64,000 bases of DNA, taken from the NCBI GenBank assembly GCA_000727475.1, contig KL647291.1, positions 1,675,336-1,739,335 of the forward strand, read 5' to 3'. The DNA comes from Sarcocystis neurona (lineage: Eukaryota; Apicomplexa; Conoidasida; Eucoccidiorida; Sarcocystidae). The translations under genes and the position numbers were made by a program. This document shows, piece after piece, positions 24,201 through 35,600 of this stretch (the stretch's first letter is position 1; the number at the start of each line of letters is the position of its first letter). Under the pieces are notes generated by a model. It searched no databases and was not told the DNA's origin. It saw nothing but the letters and a program-made list of their open reading frames with translations.

Positions 24201-26969
24201 TGCATGTTAACACGGACAGGTAACTAGCGTACACCAAGGTGGTCCAGCTCGTGGACGTGTGACAAAGGGGTGACTGCGGAGCGGCATTCGAGCGAAGTGA
24301 GCACCATCTGAACTGCTTGATACATCATCGGCTGCAAGAAGTGGTGGGCGTGGAGGTCTTAGTGGACTTGTTTTTGATGTCTAGTTAGAGCCTGCTTTTT
24401 TCCCAACTAATGATATGCATCACCTTTGAGTTAGTGTTAACCTTCGTCGCTGAACAAAAGATTAGCCTCCCGTGAGTGATCACGAAGAAAAGTTCAATGT
24501 CTTTATATCATAGTAGCGTCTGCATTAAAACTCTGCTGATAAATGCAGGGAAATGTATTTTGGTTCTTTTCACCCAAAACGACAACCTTGGCTGAGATGT
24601 CATCGTAGGGTAATATTTCCTTACCTTGAGTGGTACACGATACACCCGGAAAGACTGGCGGCCACACACTTACTACGCAAACCGCTTCACTTTCTCCTTT
24701 TTGCCGCCACAATGGTCTCCAAGGATGGAATCCGTGTACTTCCTGTGTATCAACGGAACATACTTCCGAATATATCGGTACTTCTGACTCTTGAGTCGTA
24801 AACGTATACGACCTCAGCGCAGATGTTGACGAACGCATTACTCATGCGTAACACCGTGCCACGTTGGTCTCTACCGTGCCAGGTGATGTGTAGCGTCCTT
24901 TTGTGGAATTTCAGTGAACTTATTTATATCCGCTCCAGCAAACATCGAAATGTACTTTGCTCGAACGCAGGTGCATGGGTTTATCCCTATTCTTCGCTGT
25001 CAAATTACCAAGGAATACAAGACCCACTTAAATCAAGAACGCATTCGCCAAATAGTGTCGCGGCCGTTCGCCGCGCATGCCTGTTGCTTCTACTCGTACG
25101 ATTCCTTCTAGATTGGTTTTCTTAACAGATATTCACCCACGTATTTATTCGAGGGGAAGAATTCATAGGCCGGAACAATTTCACATCGTAGAGAAGCAGT
25201 AGTACAGATTCTCAGTCTGCGGGAACCAACGTCAGTGGCGTTACAGAGAACTGCAGGCGCAGAAGACCTCTTTTCTCTTCCATCTTCGTACCCAGAAGGA
25301 GACGGCTTTCTATCTTTCATCACGCGGACACGATGACGTAAAAACGTCCTTATTCTGCGTGGCGTGGATTACTCAGCGTACACACTCGAGAAGAGACACG
25401 GAAAAGGACTTACAGCTAATCGTCTGCTGTTCAGAAGTGGTTTCTAACAACTAGTGATTATCCACTGTAACATGACATACGTGTACCGAATCAAAGCGAT
25501 TTGACAAGTGCGGAAGGGATGATTCCCTGTGCATTGCTCTGAAAGATTGTGAGCGCTTCACTTTTGTCTTAGCTCTTCACTAATAGCCACTCTTTTTTCG
25601 AAATGTAGTAAGGTAGAATTCACAGTTGATGATCGTAAAGTAACAAGGGATGTCAAGTTGTGAGACGGTTGGGAGTCTGCCTGTGAAAATAAGGCTACGT
25701 GCCGCCCGTGAGATTGCTTTTTCCTCGTGCGATTTCATCTGTTCTCTTCAACATGGTGGTTCAATTCGTATTCTCTGCTGCACTGCGAGGGTGGTTCAGC
25801 GGCGTCCCCCCAGTTCGCCTATTCACCTACTCCTCCCCAGGTAGTCGTGCTGCCTGTTCGCCTCTTGTGTCCAGATGTTGTAGTCGAGGTTCACTTCGAA
25901 CAACTGCACTCGAAAAGCACGCACCTGCGCACTAATTCATCCACATGCCTAATGGTCTACCTGAGATCTTTACCCTGTCTTGGTGAAGTGTTACCGTGAG
26001 CTGCCGATTTGCACGAAGTACTGCGTGTCGATACCATTATGGCAAATGCTCGCATCCCGAAATGAAGCGGGACTAGAATTTTGCGTGGAAACAGAAGGCT
26101 GTTACGAAGACACAGCTTGCCCTCACTAGTGTTAAGGCTGAGAAAAGCGTGATGCTGCGTAGGTAAGCTGCAGTGAAAGCCAGGAGCGTGCTTCCGATCT
26201 CTGATGCGTAGGTCGCCTCATTGCTTTGCAGGCGACAGAAGACTTGCCTCTACCACGGAGGATGCTTCACGTCAGCGTCCTCACGGGTTACGATATGGGC
26301 AAACAGTGTTGAGAATCTTGGTCGTTTCCCAGACTCCCTGCAGTGTTGCTGAAAGAGCAGCTTGTGCTGTGGATCGTATAGTGGTTTCACTTTCAAGCAC
26401 ATTTTTCGGTTCCTGAACGAGGTAGGAAGCTTGCAAAGAAGACTTTCTACTCAGCTGCCTTTCTCTGCTTCGGCGTCGTGGGTGGAAAGCCCACCGTGTG
26501 ATATCTCAAGTGTTCATGAAGAATAGTTTGCGTTTGCACATGCATACGGACGCCGTGTGTACAATGCGGAGACTTGAAAGCCTCTTGGTAGTCCCAGGAT
26601 TGTTTTAATGGCTGCCTCGTAGCTTGCAATTCCTCCCCTCAATGGAAACCACACCCACTTCAATGCAACGGTGTCCGTAAGGGCCGAGTACCTAAAACAG
26701 AAATGTGCCTAAATTTCTTACCGCATATATTCCGGATACATATGCCACTACGGTGTTGTAGAACTCATGTGAGTACTGCTGGCAGCGCCATTTGGGTTGA
26801 TGCCACACGGTGTGTTCTGCACCCTTACGTGCTTGCAGTGTGGGCAGGAAGTACCTGGCTGTACGCAGTCTGCATTTGCGAATCTGAATGCGACTTGCGA
26901 GAACCTGTTGCTTTCCCTTTGATTCCTGTTCATCTACTTTCCTCTTCATTTCTGGTAGACGTTGCCAAA
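18215..26969. other. Repeat-poor intergenic stretch without a supported gene
   Basis: From the stop of the protease gene to the membrane-protein gene there are no CAG/CTG tracts and few microsatellites. Short ones occur near 20935-20975 and 24175-24210. Open frames are short on both strands; the longest, 179 codons on the minus strand at 19112-19651, resembles no family I know. I saw no convincing tRNA or rRNA signature. It could hold UTRs, non-coding RNA or small-exon genes that cannot be seen by eye. Confidence 0.5.
21453..21502 (+). repeat. 25-base unit present twice in tandem
   Basis: Two adjacent copies share GATACACGCATGTATTGAT followed by a purine-rich end. The period is 25 bases. It is isolated in otherwise repeat-poor DNA. 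Confidence 0.8.
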
Positions 26970-28965
26970 ATGATGTTCAAGTATGTTTGGTCCAAGCCGG
27001 CCGGTGGAGGGCCAGCACCTCTCATTCACAACCCTGTGAGGCAGTGGATGATAATGCTTGTTTTTCTGCATTTGTTGCTCTTTATTGTGGCCGGATGTGC
27101 TTGTGCATTCCCTAGCATTACCGACATGCACTGCACTCCCCTCGGGGATAATGTGAGCTACTGCTTCACTTGTGGAGGTGAGCCTTGAACAGATGAGATG
27201 TAGCCTGACTTACAGAGACGTCCTCTGCACGGGCTGTATAGCCACGCCTTCCGTGTAGATCTGAATGTGTTGGAGTCGCCTTGGTGTGTGTAGGCATTCT
27301 TGTCTGTACGCTTTAAGAGGTAGATCACTTCGAACATGTTTGTGTTCTTAAAGATATGTGAAGGGCCATTTGGGTTTTTTTGATACCGACATGATACAGA
27401 GAAGATTTCAGCTCAAGTGCGGACAGGTGTGCGTGGGTATCGAAGGCAGCGACAGCGTTTCCTCTCTGCCTACACTACCAGTGCGCATAGAGCGAAGGCA
27501 AAGGGCAATGCTCGAATATAATTGTAGGCAGATGTGGGATAAAGTTGAATCTGAGTGCATGCCATAACCGCAGATAATACCCACAAATATAGGCATGACA
27601 GTGTAAGTTCGAGATCGTTTCTGCCTCTGTGCAGGTGGGAGTGTATTATGGTACTGTGCGTGCGTGTGTACGCAGGTGTATGCACGCGTGTGTTGCGTAC
27701 ATGAGCACGAGACGTAAGAATTTCCATCTTGAGGGACAAACGCATAGAATCCGTTTCTCCTCCGTCCGCGCACGCGAAACACATTCATGCACTTGCGTGT
27801 CAACGGATCTTTTCGTGAATAGGGTTTGCGTGTTCGGTCGGTATTGCACGACTTGCTGCCTTTAGTTTGACGCACCCGCTATTAGTCGAAACTCTTTCAG
27901 TGGTCTGTCTGGCCAGGATGACGTTTCACGTCTATGTAGTTGCATAACCATCCCAACATCGTCCTCGCCTTGTGAATTTTGCTGTCATGCTCCTGTACGC
28001 ACGAAGCCATTACAAGGCTTCTGACATTGCGCATGTCACGTTGCACTCAACAGTATGTACATATATATATATATGTATGCTCCGGTCATGTAATGACGCG
28101 TGTGTGTACATATTTTCTTACATAAGTAACTGCCGATGCGCACACAAAGACTTCCCTGTGACGTGCGTATGGTCGCGTGCATATCTGCGCTTGCACGTGA
28201 ATTTGCTTTTTTGTTGCTTTTGTCGCTTCTGCAGGCCTTTACCGTTGCTTTTGTATACCGTTTTGCAAATCTATGCGCCAGTGCAACACTCGGTGGGTGC
28301 CGGTGCGTAGAGGAATCTTTGCAAACAAATAAACAAATGCAGAGTATCTCATCGTGCTAATACGTGTTTCCGCAGACGCGCATCCTACGTCGTCTTCTTT
28401 TGCACTCAATTGTAAGTCAATCTTGGGCGTGACTTCGCTGGTTTGCGTGCATGTGTTTCTCTATGTGTATGTAAATATGCGAGCACGCGCACACTTGTAT
28501 ATACGTAGATGTATGTCTGGGGTACTTTTCTTGCGGTTACACTTGTTTTCGTAATCCTGCACTAATCACTCTTATGTCTTCAGGTCTTTTTTGCGGATTG
28601 CTTCTCCCCTTGTGTTTGCAGCGGTGGCGTTTTGTATGTTTTTCTATTTTTCGGTTCTGTCCTGCCAGACGTGGGGAACTGAGCGCCACTGGGCTGTCGC
28701 CGCCGCAGTAACTCTGACGATGGCTTTTGTGGACGTTGTTGTTTCTGGTTGGGGTCTGTATGTCGTCGTACAAGCGTCGAAGGGCCTTTTCGGAACAATG
28801 GAAGTAGAAGAGGGCTGTGACACATGGACAGCCTACGCCTTCTATTACGGCACAGCCATGATCATTGGTCTGCACGTCATTATCGCTTTGCTTTGCGGAG
28901 CTGTCTCCTTTCGACTAACTAGTGGCATCTCCTCACAGTTAGAAGAGCTACGCCGACTGGTGTAA
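26970..28965 (+). CDS. Multi-pass membrane protein of unknown function, 4 exons
   Basis: Model: 26970-27177, 28235-28292, 28376-28411, 28584-28965, GT-AG and phase-consistent, about 227 residues. It starts MMFKYVWSKPAGGG. A first membrane segment (WMIMLVFLHLLLFIVAG) is followed by a Cys-containing loop. The last exon carries three more hydrophobic segments: VFAAVAFCMFFYFSVLSC, VTLTMAFVDVVVSGWGLYVV and IIGLHVIIALLCGAVSF. The C-terminus, SQLEELRRLV, is charged. An alternative uses donors after 27152 and 28302, putting exon 2 in another frame (AFTVAFVYRFANLC) and giving about 222 residues with an extra hydrophobic stretch; I cannot choose between the two. An ATG at 26703 is in frame, but the pyrimidine tract and ggtag just before 26959 suggest a 5'UTR splice site and a start at 26970. 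I recognise no family; four membrane spans is the simplest reading. Confidence 0.65.
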
Positions 28966-31900
28966 TTGTGAAGCAAAATCAGACATCGGTGTATTAAGAA
29001 GGTAGTCTCGTGTCAAATCGTACCTTAAAGACTCTTCCGGAAGACGCAGAGTAGACTCAGGCCGGATGACTGTTCTCTATAGTAGAATCGCACGTACCTG
29101 CTCACCGACCAAGAGCGCTCACCCACCACACGGGTGGACACGACCGCTAAGGAAAAACGTTTAAAAAAGTGTACCACAACTTATCGTAGCTTCCATCCAC
29201 GGCAGATATAACAGAGGGCACAGTCGTATGACAACTTGGAATTTTCAAACGTTTGGACGTAACTGTTTTTCCGGGCCGCAGCAGGCACTCTGGTGTGCCC
29301 TTGGAGTCAACAGTGAGCAGACGCGTCGTCGCTATTGTGTCTGGCCACCCAAGAGCGCTATGGAAGGGGAAAAAAGAGTGTTAAAAATAGAATGTGAGGA
29401 GTCGGTGGTTTCGTGGACTGTGTCCGATAATGCAGAACACGGGTGCTGTCAACGATGCATCGCAAGAAATAGAAGGCCGGACTTGCATGAGCTTTCACGT
29501 GTAAGTAGACACACCTAGAAGGTAGAAAGTGGTCCTACTGATGGGGAAGCGCTGTAAAGGGAAGGCAATGTTTCTGCTAAACAAACATTTCGCAGCTGTT
29601 GGCTTGTAAAAGGCGCCGCCGGCGGAAGAAGAATCAGCGACAGCCAGCGTAGTAGTAATGGAGACAGAACGTATCGTTACGGGGTGAAAGCGCGAAGCTC
29701 AACTTTAGAAGAAGCCGAAGTAAGCTGGTTTGTTGGAAAACCACGGTGAACTTCTGCTGGGCGTGAGGTTCACTGAGGATTTTGACAGACGCACAGCAAC
29801 AGTAAGCACCGGTAACGTGACACGTTTTTCGAAGCGCACACTTCTCACTCCATAGACGTGAAAACATGCATTGTAGGGGACCGGGCGTACATTTTGTCCC
29901 CACCCCCCATGGGAATGCGTGTGCATTCATAACCGCTTTCCTGTCGAAGTCGTTACGTTTGAAAAGAGCTCAAGAACTATCACTGCTAATGGGCTACGTG
30001 TAGCCGTACGCCTGTGCACTTAGTTGTGCGGCACGGGGAGCCGAATGTGGACCATGTAAGAACTCGTAGCGGGACGACGAAGTCGAACTTGGAGGATTCT
30101 GCAGGATTTCTCCTGTAGTCCAAAACTCGTGCGTGAACCGCGCTTGAGGTTCCTCCTCTTCATTCTGTGCCCGTATTCGTGTCCGTGCGCGACAGCGCTG
30201 CAGTTTCTGTGAGGACGTCCTCACTTGTCCAGAGTCTCGGAAAACCTGACATATGGGATGTGTTGCAAAGCAAGCTGATAGGTCTGGTTCCTCACATCGA
30301 CTAAGCGTCGCAATACTATACATTCGAATACGATTCAACTGTATACATATATATACATACATGTGATTACAAATTAGAGTCATCTGGGTATTCACGCAGT
30401 AGTGTTTCCACAGCTGTGCACCTGTACGACTCTATGCTGGCGTAAACGTGTGAACAGATGTCCTTGCTTATCGGCTGAGAGGTGAAGCCGTCGAATGGAA
30501 AGTAATTTTCGCTATCCGCGGCAGTGTCACAGAGCAGAGTTTTAGTACTCTTCTCCGTATTCATTGTTCTGCGGATGCGGCAAACGCATACTCTTTTAGT
30601 AGTGCAAGCGGAAGTGTAAATCCGTATATGCTTGTGTTTGACATAGTGAAGCGTGTACAGCCTTATCCACGCGGTCCTCTACTCCATGACTGCCCGGTAG
30701 AAGAATGGGAGACCAGCCGTATTTGCCCGCATATAACTCTGTATTTCTGTGAGTGCATTCGCCGAGAGCAGCAAGAGCACCACTTCAGCGTGGATTTGAG
30801 TGCCGAGAGACGAGTGGTCCCACTGAAGTGAGCCGCCGACTTACAAGAGACAGACAGTTGTGAGTTCATTCTTTGTCCTCTTACCCTGAGACGGTCGTTA
30901 CTCTGAATGAAAGTAGGCCTGCTAACCGCTGCGTCGCTTGCGGACGAAGTAGGTTCAACAATTATCGATAGATCTGCAGGAAGAAGCTGCATCCGTTCCC
31001 ACTTATGTAATGAAACAAGCGCCACTCGCAATTGGTGAGCCAGTGAAGGTCAATACTAGGACGCCCGTGACATTTGACCGTATACTCGTTCGAACAGGCG
31101 CAAGTGCACACATGTGGTGCTCGTTCTCCTCGTTTTCCTGGCATTTTAGTGGCGTGCGAACTGACGGATGCAAGTAGTTCAACGAGGACTCAGACAATAC
31201 GATGCTACGTTGTCCTATCGAGCACGTGCGCCAGGTATGGGGGAGCGGCCGCCTCCAACTTACTGGTATGCCTACATTTGCGCAGGCGTACCTACGCTTG
31301 TGTACGAGCACAAGAGTATATGCACCGTATTTAGATTTGTAACCTGAAGGTGGCGAAAAAAAGTTTCTTATGCTGCGTAGTCCACTACTTCCACACGTTT
31401 GCACAGTAGGCAAGACGTTTTCATCCTCACATCCCCCAACTGCCGTCCAAGCATAGATGCACCCGAGTTATTATGTGTGGCAATTATAAACGCATGTTGA
31501 CTGTGCCTGCACCGTTTCGTATATCTACGTTACAAGGTTGAGGTGCGGTGCTGACCCTCGAACTCGCACAAATCAGATGAATGTATTGGGGACCTACCTT
31601 CTGTCGGTCCCTTTTGTCTGTTACCTAAACCACGAATTCGTCACCCTGCGTTGATCTGCTCTGGATAGGGGTGGAAGAATTAGCTAGGAAGCCAGCTCCA
31701 GTCGGCAAATGTCTCTACAAGCAGGAGCAATATTCGCGTGCGTCCGACTTCTGTCAGCTGCTTTCCCTGCCAGCGCCACGTGCACGAGATTGGCTCACCG
31801 GCTGTTAAGCTCTACGCGAGGCAGGACTGGCTATTTAGAATTGAAGAGACATCGTTTAGTAGCATACGCGGTGAAACGTTGACGGAGCGCTGAGAGCGAC

Positions 31901-32639
31901 CGCAGCAGAAGCACAACCGCCGCTGCGCCTACGCTGCTACATTTCCTTGCACGTAGGAGGAATTCTTTTCCCCCTCACACCCAGGCGTCGACCGCCACCC
32001 GCGACGGGGTATCGCAGGTGCGTCATCAGCCAGAAGCCCCGGCCATGAGAACTTCCAGGCCCCGGCGACAGTGAGTGACGCGTAAGCGGATTGCTCTGCA
32101 GAGCCATACAGTGGATTTCTAGGCTAGCTACGCTTCTATGGTCGCAGTAATAACAACGCTATTGATATGCAAAGCCGGTACTCCTTTAAGAGACCCCTTA
32201 GCCAAGTAATCTCTACTCCTCTTCCTGTCGTTGGAATTGCCAAATGAGAACTTGAGTGGACTGTGTAGTGGGGTGGAAGCTCGGCGCTCGCTTAGAGGAG
32301 TACCTTTCCAGGCCAGCCTGTACATGCCTCTGCCTCGTCGTGCGCTCCGCCTCGAGCACAGGCGGCACCGCAGCTGAGCAGTAGAAGTTAGAAATACGAG
32401 CAAAGGCAACAACCTGACGCTGCTGCGGTTGTACAACTTGCTTTTATTTCACATTGCGCTCGTAGGGGCTGGCTGTAGAAGCAGCGGGCGTGAAAGAGAC
32501 CGGGAAGAGAACGGCTGCAGGAAACGCGGCCAACTGCATCGTCTTAACTCACTGTCTCTGTTACAGTAAGCTTCACCACTTTTTTGCTTCGTCGTCACTC
32601 CCTCTGCACACCCCTTTTCTTCTTAAGAGGTGCTGAATA
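28966..32639. other. Repeat-poor intergenic stretch upstream of the myosin gene
   Basis: I see no coding exon I can support. Open frames are at most 136 codons and have no recognisable motif. The last bases form a long pyrimidine tract (about 32586-32624) ending in AAG at 32625-32627, 12 bases before the myosin ATG. This looks like a 5'UTR splice acceptor. Confidence 0.5.
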
Positions 32640-35600
32640 ATGAAGGAAACAGATAGCTCCTCGAGCGGTACCCCCGCTCTTTCTGTTAAGATGCAGGCAG
32701 GAAGTCCTGTGATCACCAAGTGTGCCAAAGACACGCAACCACACAACGTAGAACATAGAAGCAAGACAGGTGCCGTGCGTATGGTCAATTTTACCCAAGT
32801 GTGGTCAAGACGCACACGCTCAACATTCCCGTCAAGGTCACTAACACCTCTACGGCCCACCGGCCAGAAGTGGCAGAAGCTTAGACCGTGTGTTGATTCT
32901 TCGATGTGCGGGCGCGCGAGAGCCCTTAATCTTACACGTAGCCAGTCACAACCCGTGTGCATCGACTTGCACAGAAAAGACAGGTGCATCCACGACAACG
33001 TGATTTCTCACTCACCAGCCTTACAGGTACCGCATTTCAACGGTGCATGGGCGGGTAGGGTTCTCCTTTTGTTGTCTCCGCCCAGTACACACGGAGAAGA
33101 TGCGCAGCGCGGAAGCAACGTTCGTAAGTGCTGTCGGGTAAAGAGTGACGGAGAGAGACCGGAAGAGGTTGATGTTGAGGGAGGCGCAGACGGCGCCAAA
33201 GTGGTCGTCACACGTAAGAAAGCGACCCTTGGTTCTACTGTCGCCACTTCGAGCTCAGCAAAAGAGGTTATCAAGATAGACAAGCCCCACGCACACAGGG
33301 AACGACTAATGACTTTTTCCGATGCTTCTTTTTGCGAAGTCTCAACGTCTAGCCGGTCTCAACGTATGTTTCCCCATCCTTTCTACGTAATAAATGGGCT
33401 GCTAACCCGGCTTCAAATGTGGGATGCAGAGAGTCCCTGCACAGAAAAAGTCCTTCAATCCAAAGTGCTGAGACCGGATAGACCCTCACACACAGATATT
33501 GCTTGGGCCACTTCTGCATTTAATTGTACCTTCGATTTGCCGAATCTAGCGCTCAGCTGTTCAGCTCCGCAAGAACTGTCCCAAGCACCAGAACAACATC
33601 ATGGACGTGCTGTGCCCCTATTCCTTCACAATCAAGAACCCTTCAAGAGCAAAAGCATACAACAACAACAACCAAAACCCTCTGTGGATAAAAGTTGTTG
33701 CCGAGTGAGGCTTGCGACCAAAGAGGAAGATTTCATCCGTGAGGAAAAAGGGACGGGACATTCATCTGCGGAGCCAGCTGAATCACCGAATGTTCCCGTT
33801 TCTGGCATCAAAGTGTCTGCAAGACCTTACTGCGTGAAAGCATCAGATTTCACAGCGGCGCTATTTCTGGGAGGACCGGGGAGCGGTAAAACTTTTGCTC
33901 GAACGCACTCTGTAGCGTTCGCATTGTGGCGCGCGAACTATATTTTCTGTAGTGGTGGTTGGCGAGATGTGCAGAGACTTTCTGATTCGCGTGGAGAGAC
34001 AATCGAAGGACCGAATAAAACGGCAGGGGGTGACTTATTTGCGCAGGCGACGCCCCGCACTTACACTGCCTGTGATGATGCCGGGACCCTGGCGGGAAAT
34101 TATTTTAGCCCTACCACAACCCCTGAGATCGGTGTTTCTGGTAGTGCTGCGGATGCGTTCTCAAGTGTACGCGGTACAAAGGCAGAGAGGGGAGAAAATC
34201 AGGAAATGTTGAGAGGGATGTGTCTTCCTCGCGAGGCACGGGATCGGTTGCTCGCCATCAATATTCTAATAAGAGCCTTCTTGCACGCTAGAACCTCTGA
34301 TTCTCCTTCGTCAACACGTTGCTGTCTCATAACTGAACTCTCTTTTTGCAAGGAACGGTGCGGAATAGAGAACCCTAATTATGCGTCTGAGGAGAGAGCA
34401 GAAGAGGACAGAACTGAAGGTGAACAACCGCGCAAGGCGAGGCTTTTTTCGAAGAAAAAGGACCGAAGCCAGCACAGAGGGAATTCCCAGCCCGCCCCTG
34501 GTGCCGGAACCTGTCGCGCGCGTGTGGGTGCGCATAAAGGAAAGGGTGAATCACACGCTTATACCTCACAAGCTACCAACAGCGCCTTGACAGTACAACA
34601 TGAAGGGCGTAGCAAGCGCGCTTGCAGCAAAGAATGCGCCGAAAAAAAGGAAGCAACAGTCGAAGTGCATGTACATCCCTTGTTGCTTGCCACGCAGAGA
34701 GTTGACGGCGGCACAAACGACTGTTTGAAGGACTCCTTCCATATTCTAGAATTGCTTTCAGCGCATTCAGCACCAGAGAGTCATGTGGTTCTTGGTTCAG
34801 GTTTGGAAAACAATGGCGCCCACGAAAACGACCGTTTCAGCAAGTACAACGAATTGGAGGCCGCTGAACACGAAAATGCGGCTTTGCAAGGCGAATATGC
34901 TCTCGCCAAAATGCTGGTCTTTAACCGACATGCAGTGAAGCGCCTTAGTAAAGAGTCGAGCAGGGTTGTTTCAAACGACCTGAAAGCATGCGGCCGAGAA
35001 ACTGCACTTGCAGCGCTGAAAAGCCAAGAGGCGGGAACGGATGGACCGTTGAGCCAGCCGCGTACCAGGGCGGTTGAACAGGTTGAAGGAGGTAGATGCA
35101 GTTTTAGTGCAGGCCTGTGTAGCGGAGAATTTTCGCTAAAACAGGAGGACATCGGCAGGGGGTGTAAAGCTACGGTCTTCAGTGCCCTCACACCTCCTAG
35201 GTGTGCCGTCGGCTACGACGCAGGCGACCCAGAGAAGGACCCAAATCTGCCACACTCTGCTCGCAGTAACCCACCAAAAGGTAACCAACTAGGAAGCGTG
35301 GACTGCTTGACAACTCTCGAGGTGGACAGATCTGTCCATTCAGATCCTGCTACCGTCGCCGCAAGAGCCGCGGCACTTCTGCTGCTCGACGAAGTAAATC
35401 AGCTGGAGTGGCTGGGTCTAGAAGGAAGAGAAGAGGACGCACTGTCGAAAAGAGAGAACTCAGCAGGCGAAGTCGAAAGAGAACGTCGCGCGAAGCGGGA
35501 CGCACGCCATGGTGAACGAGCTGAAGTGGACACGAAGGAATCAGAGAGCAGAGCAGGGAAACAAGGTGCTGCAGAGGAAGGGACAAACGCTATTGATCAA

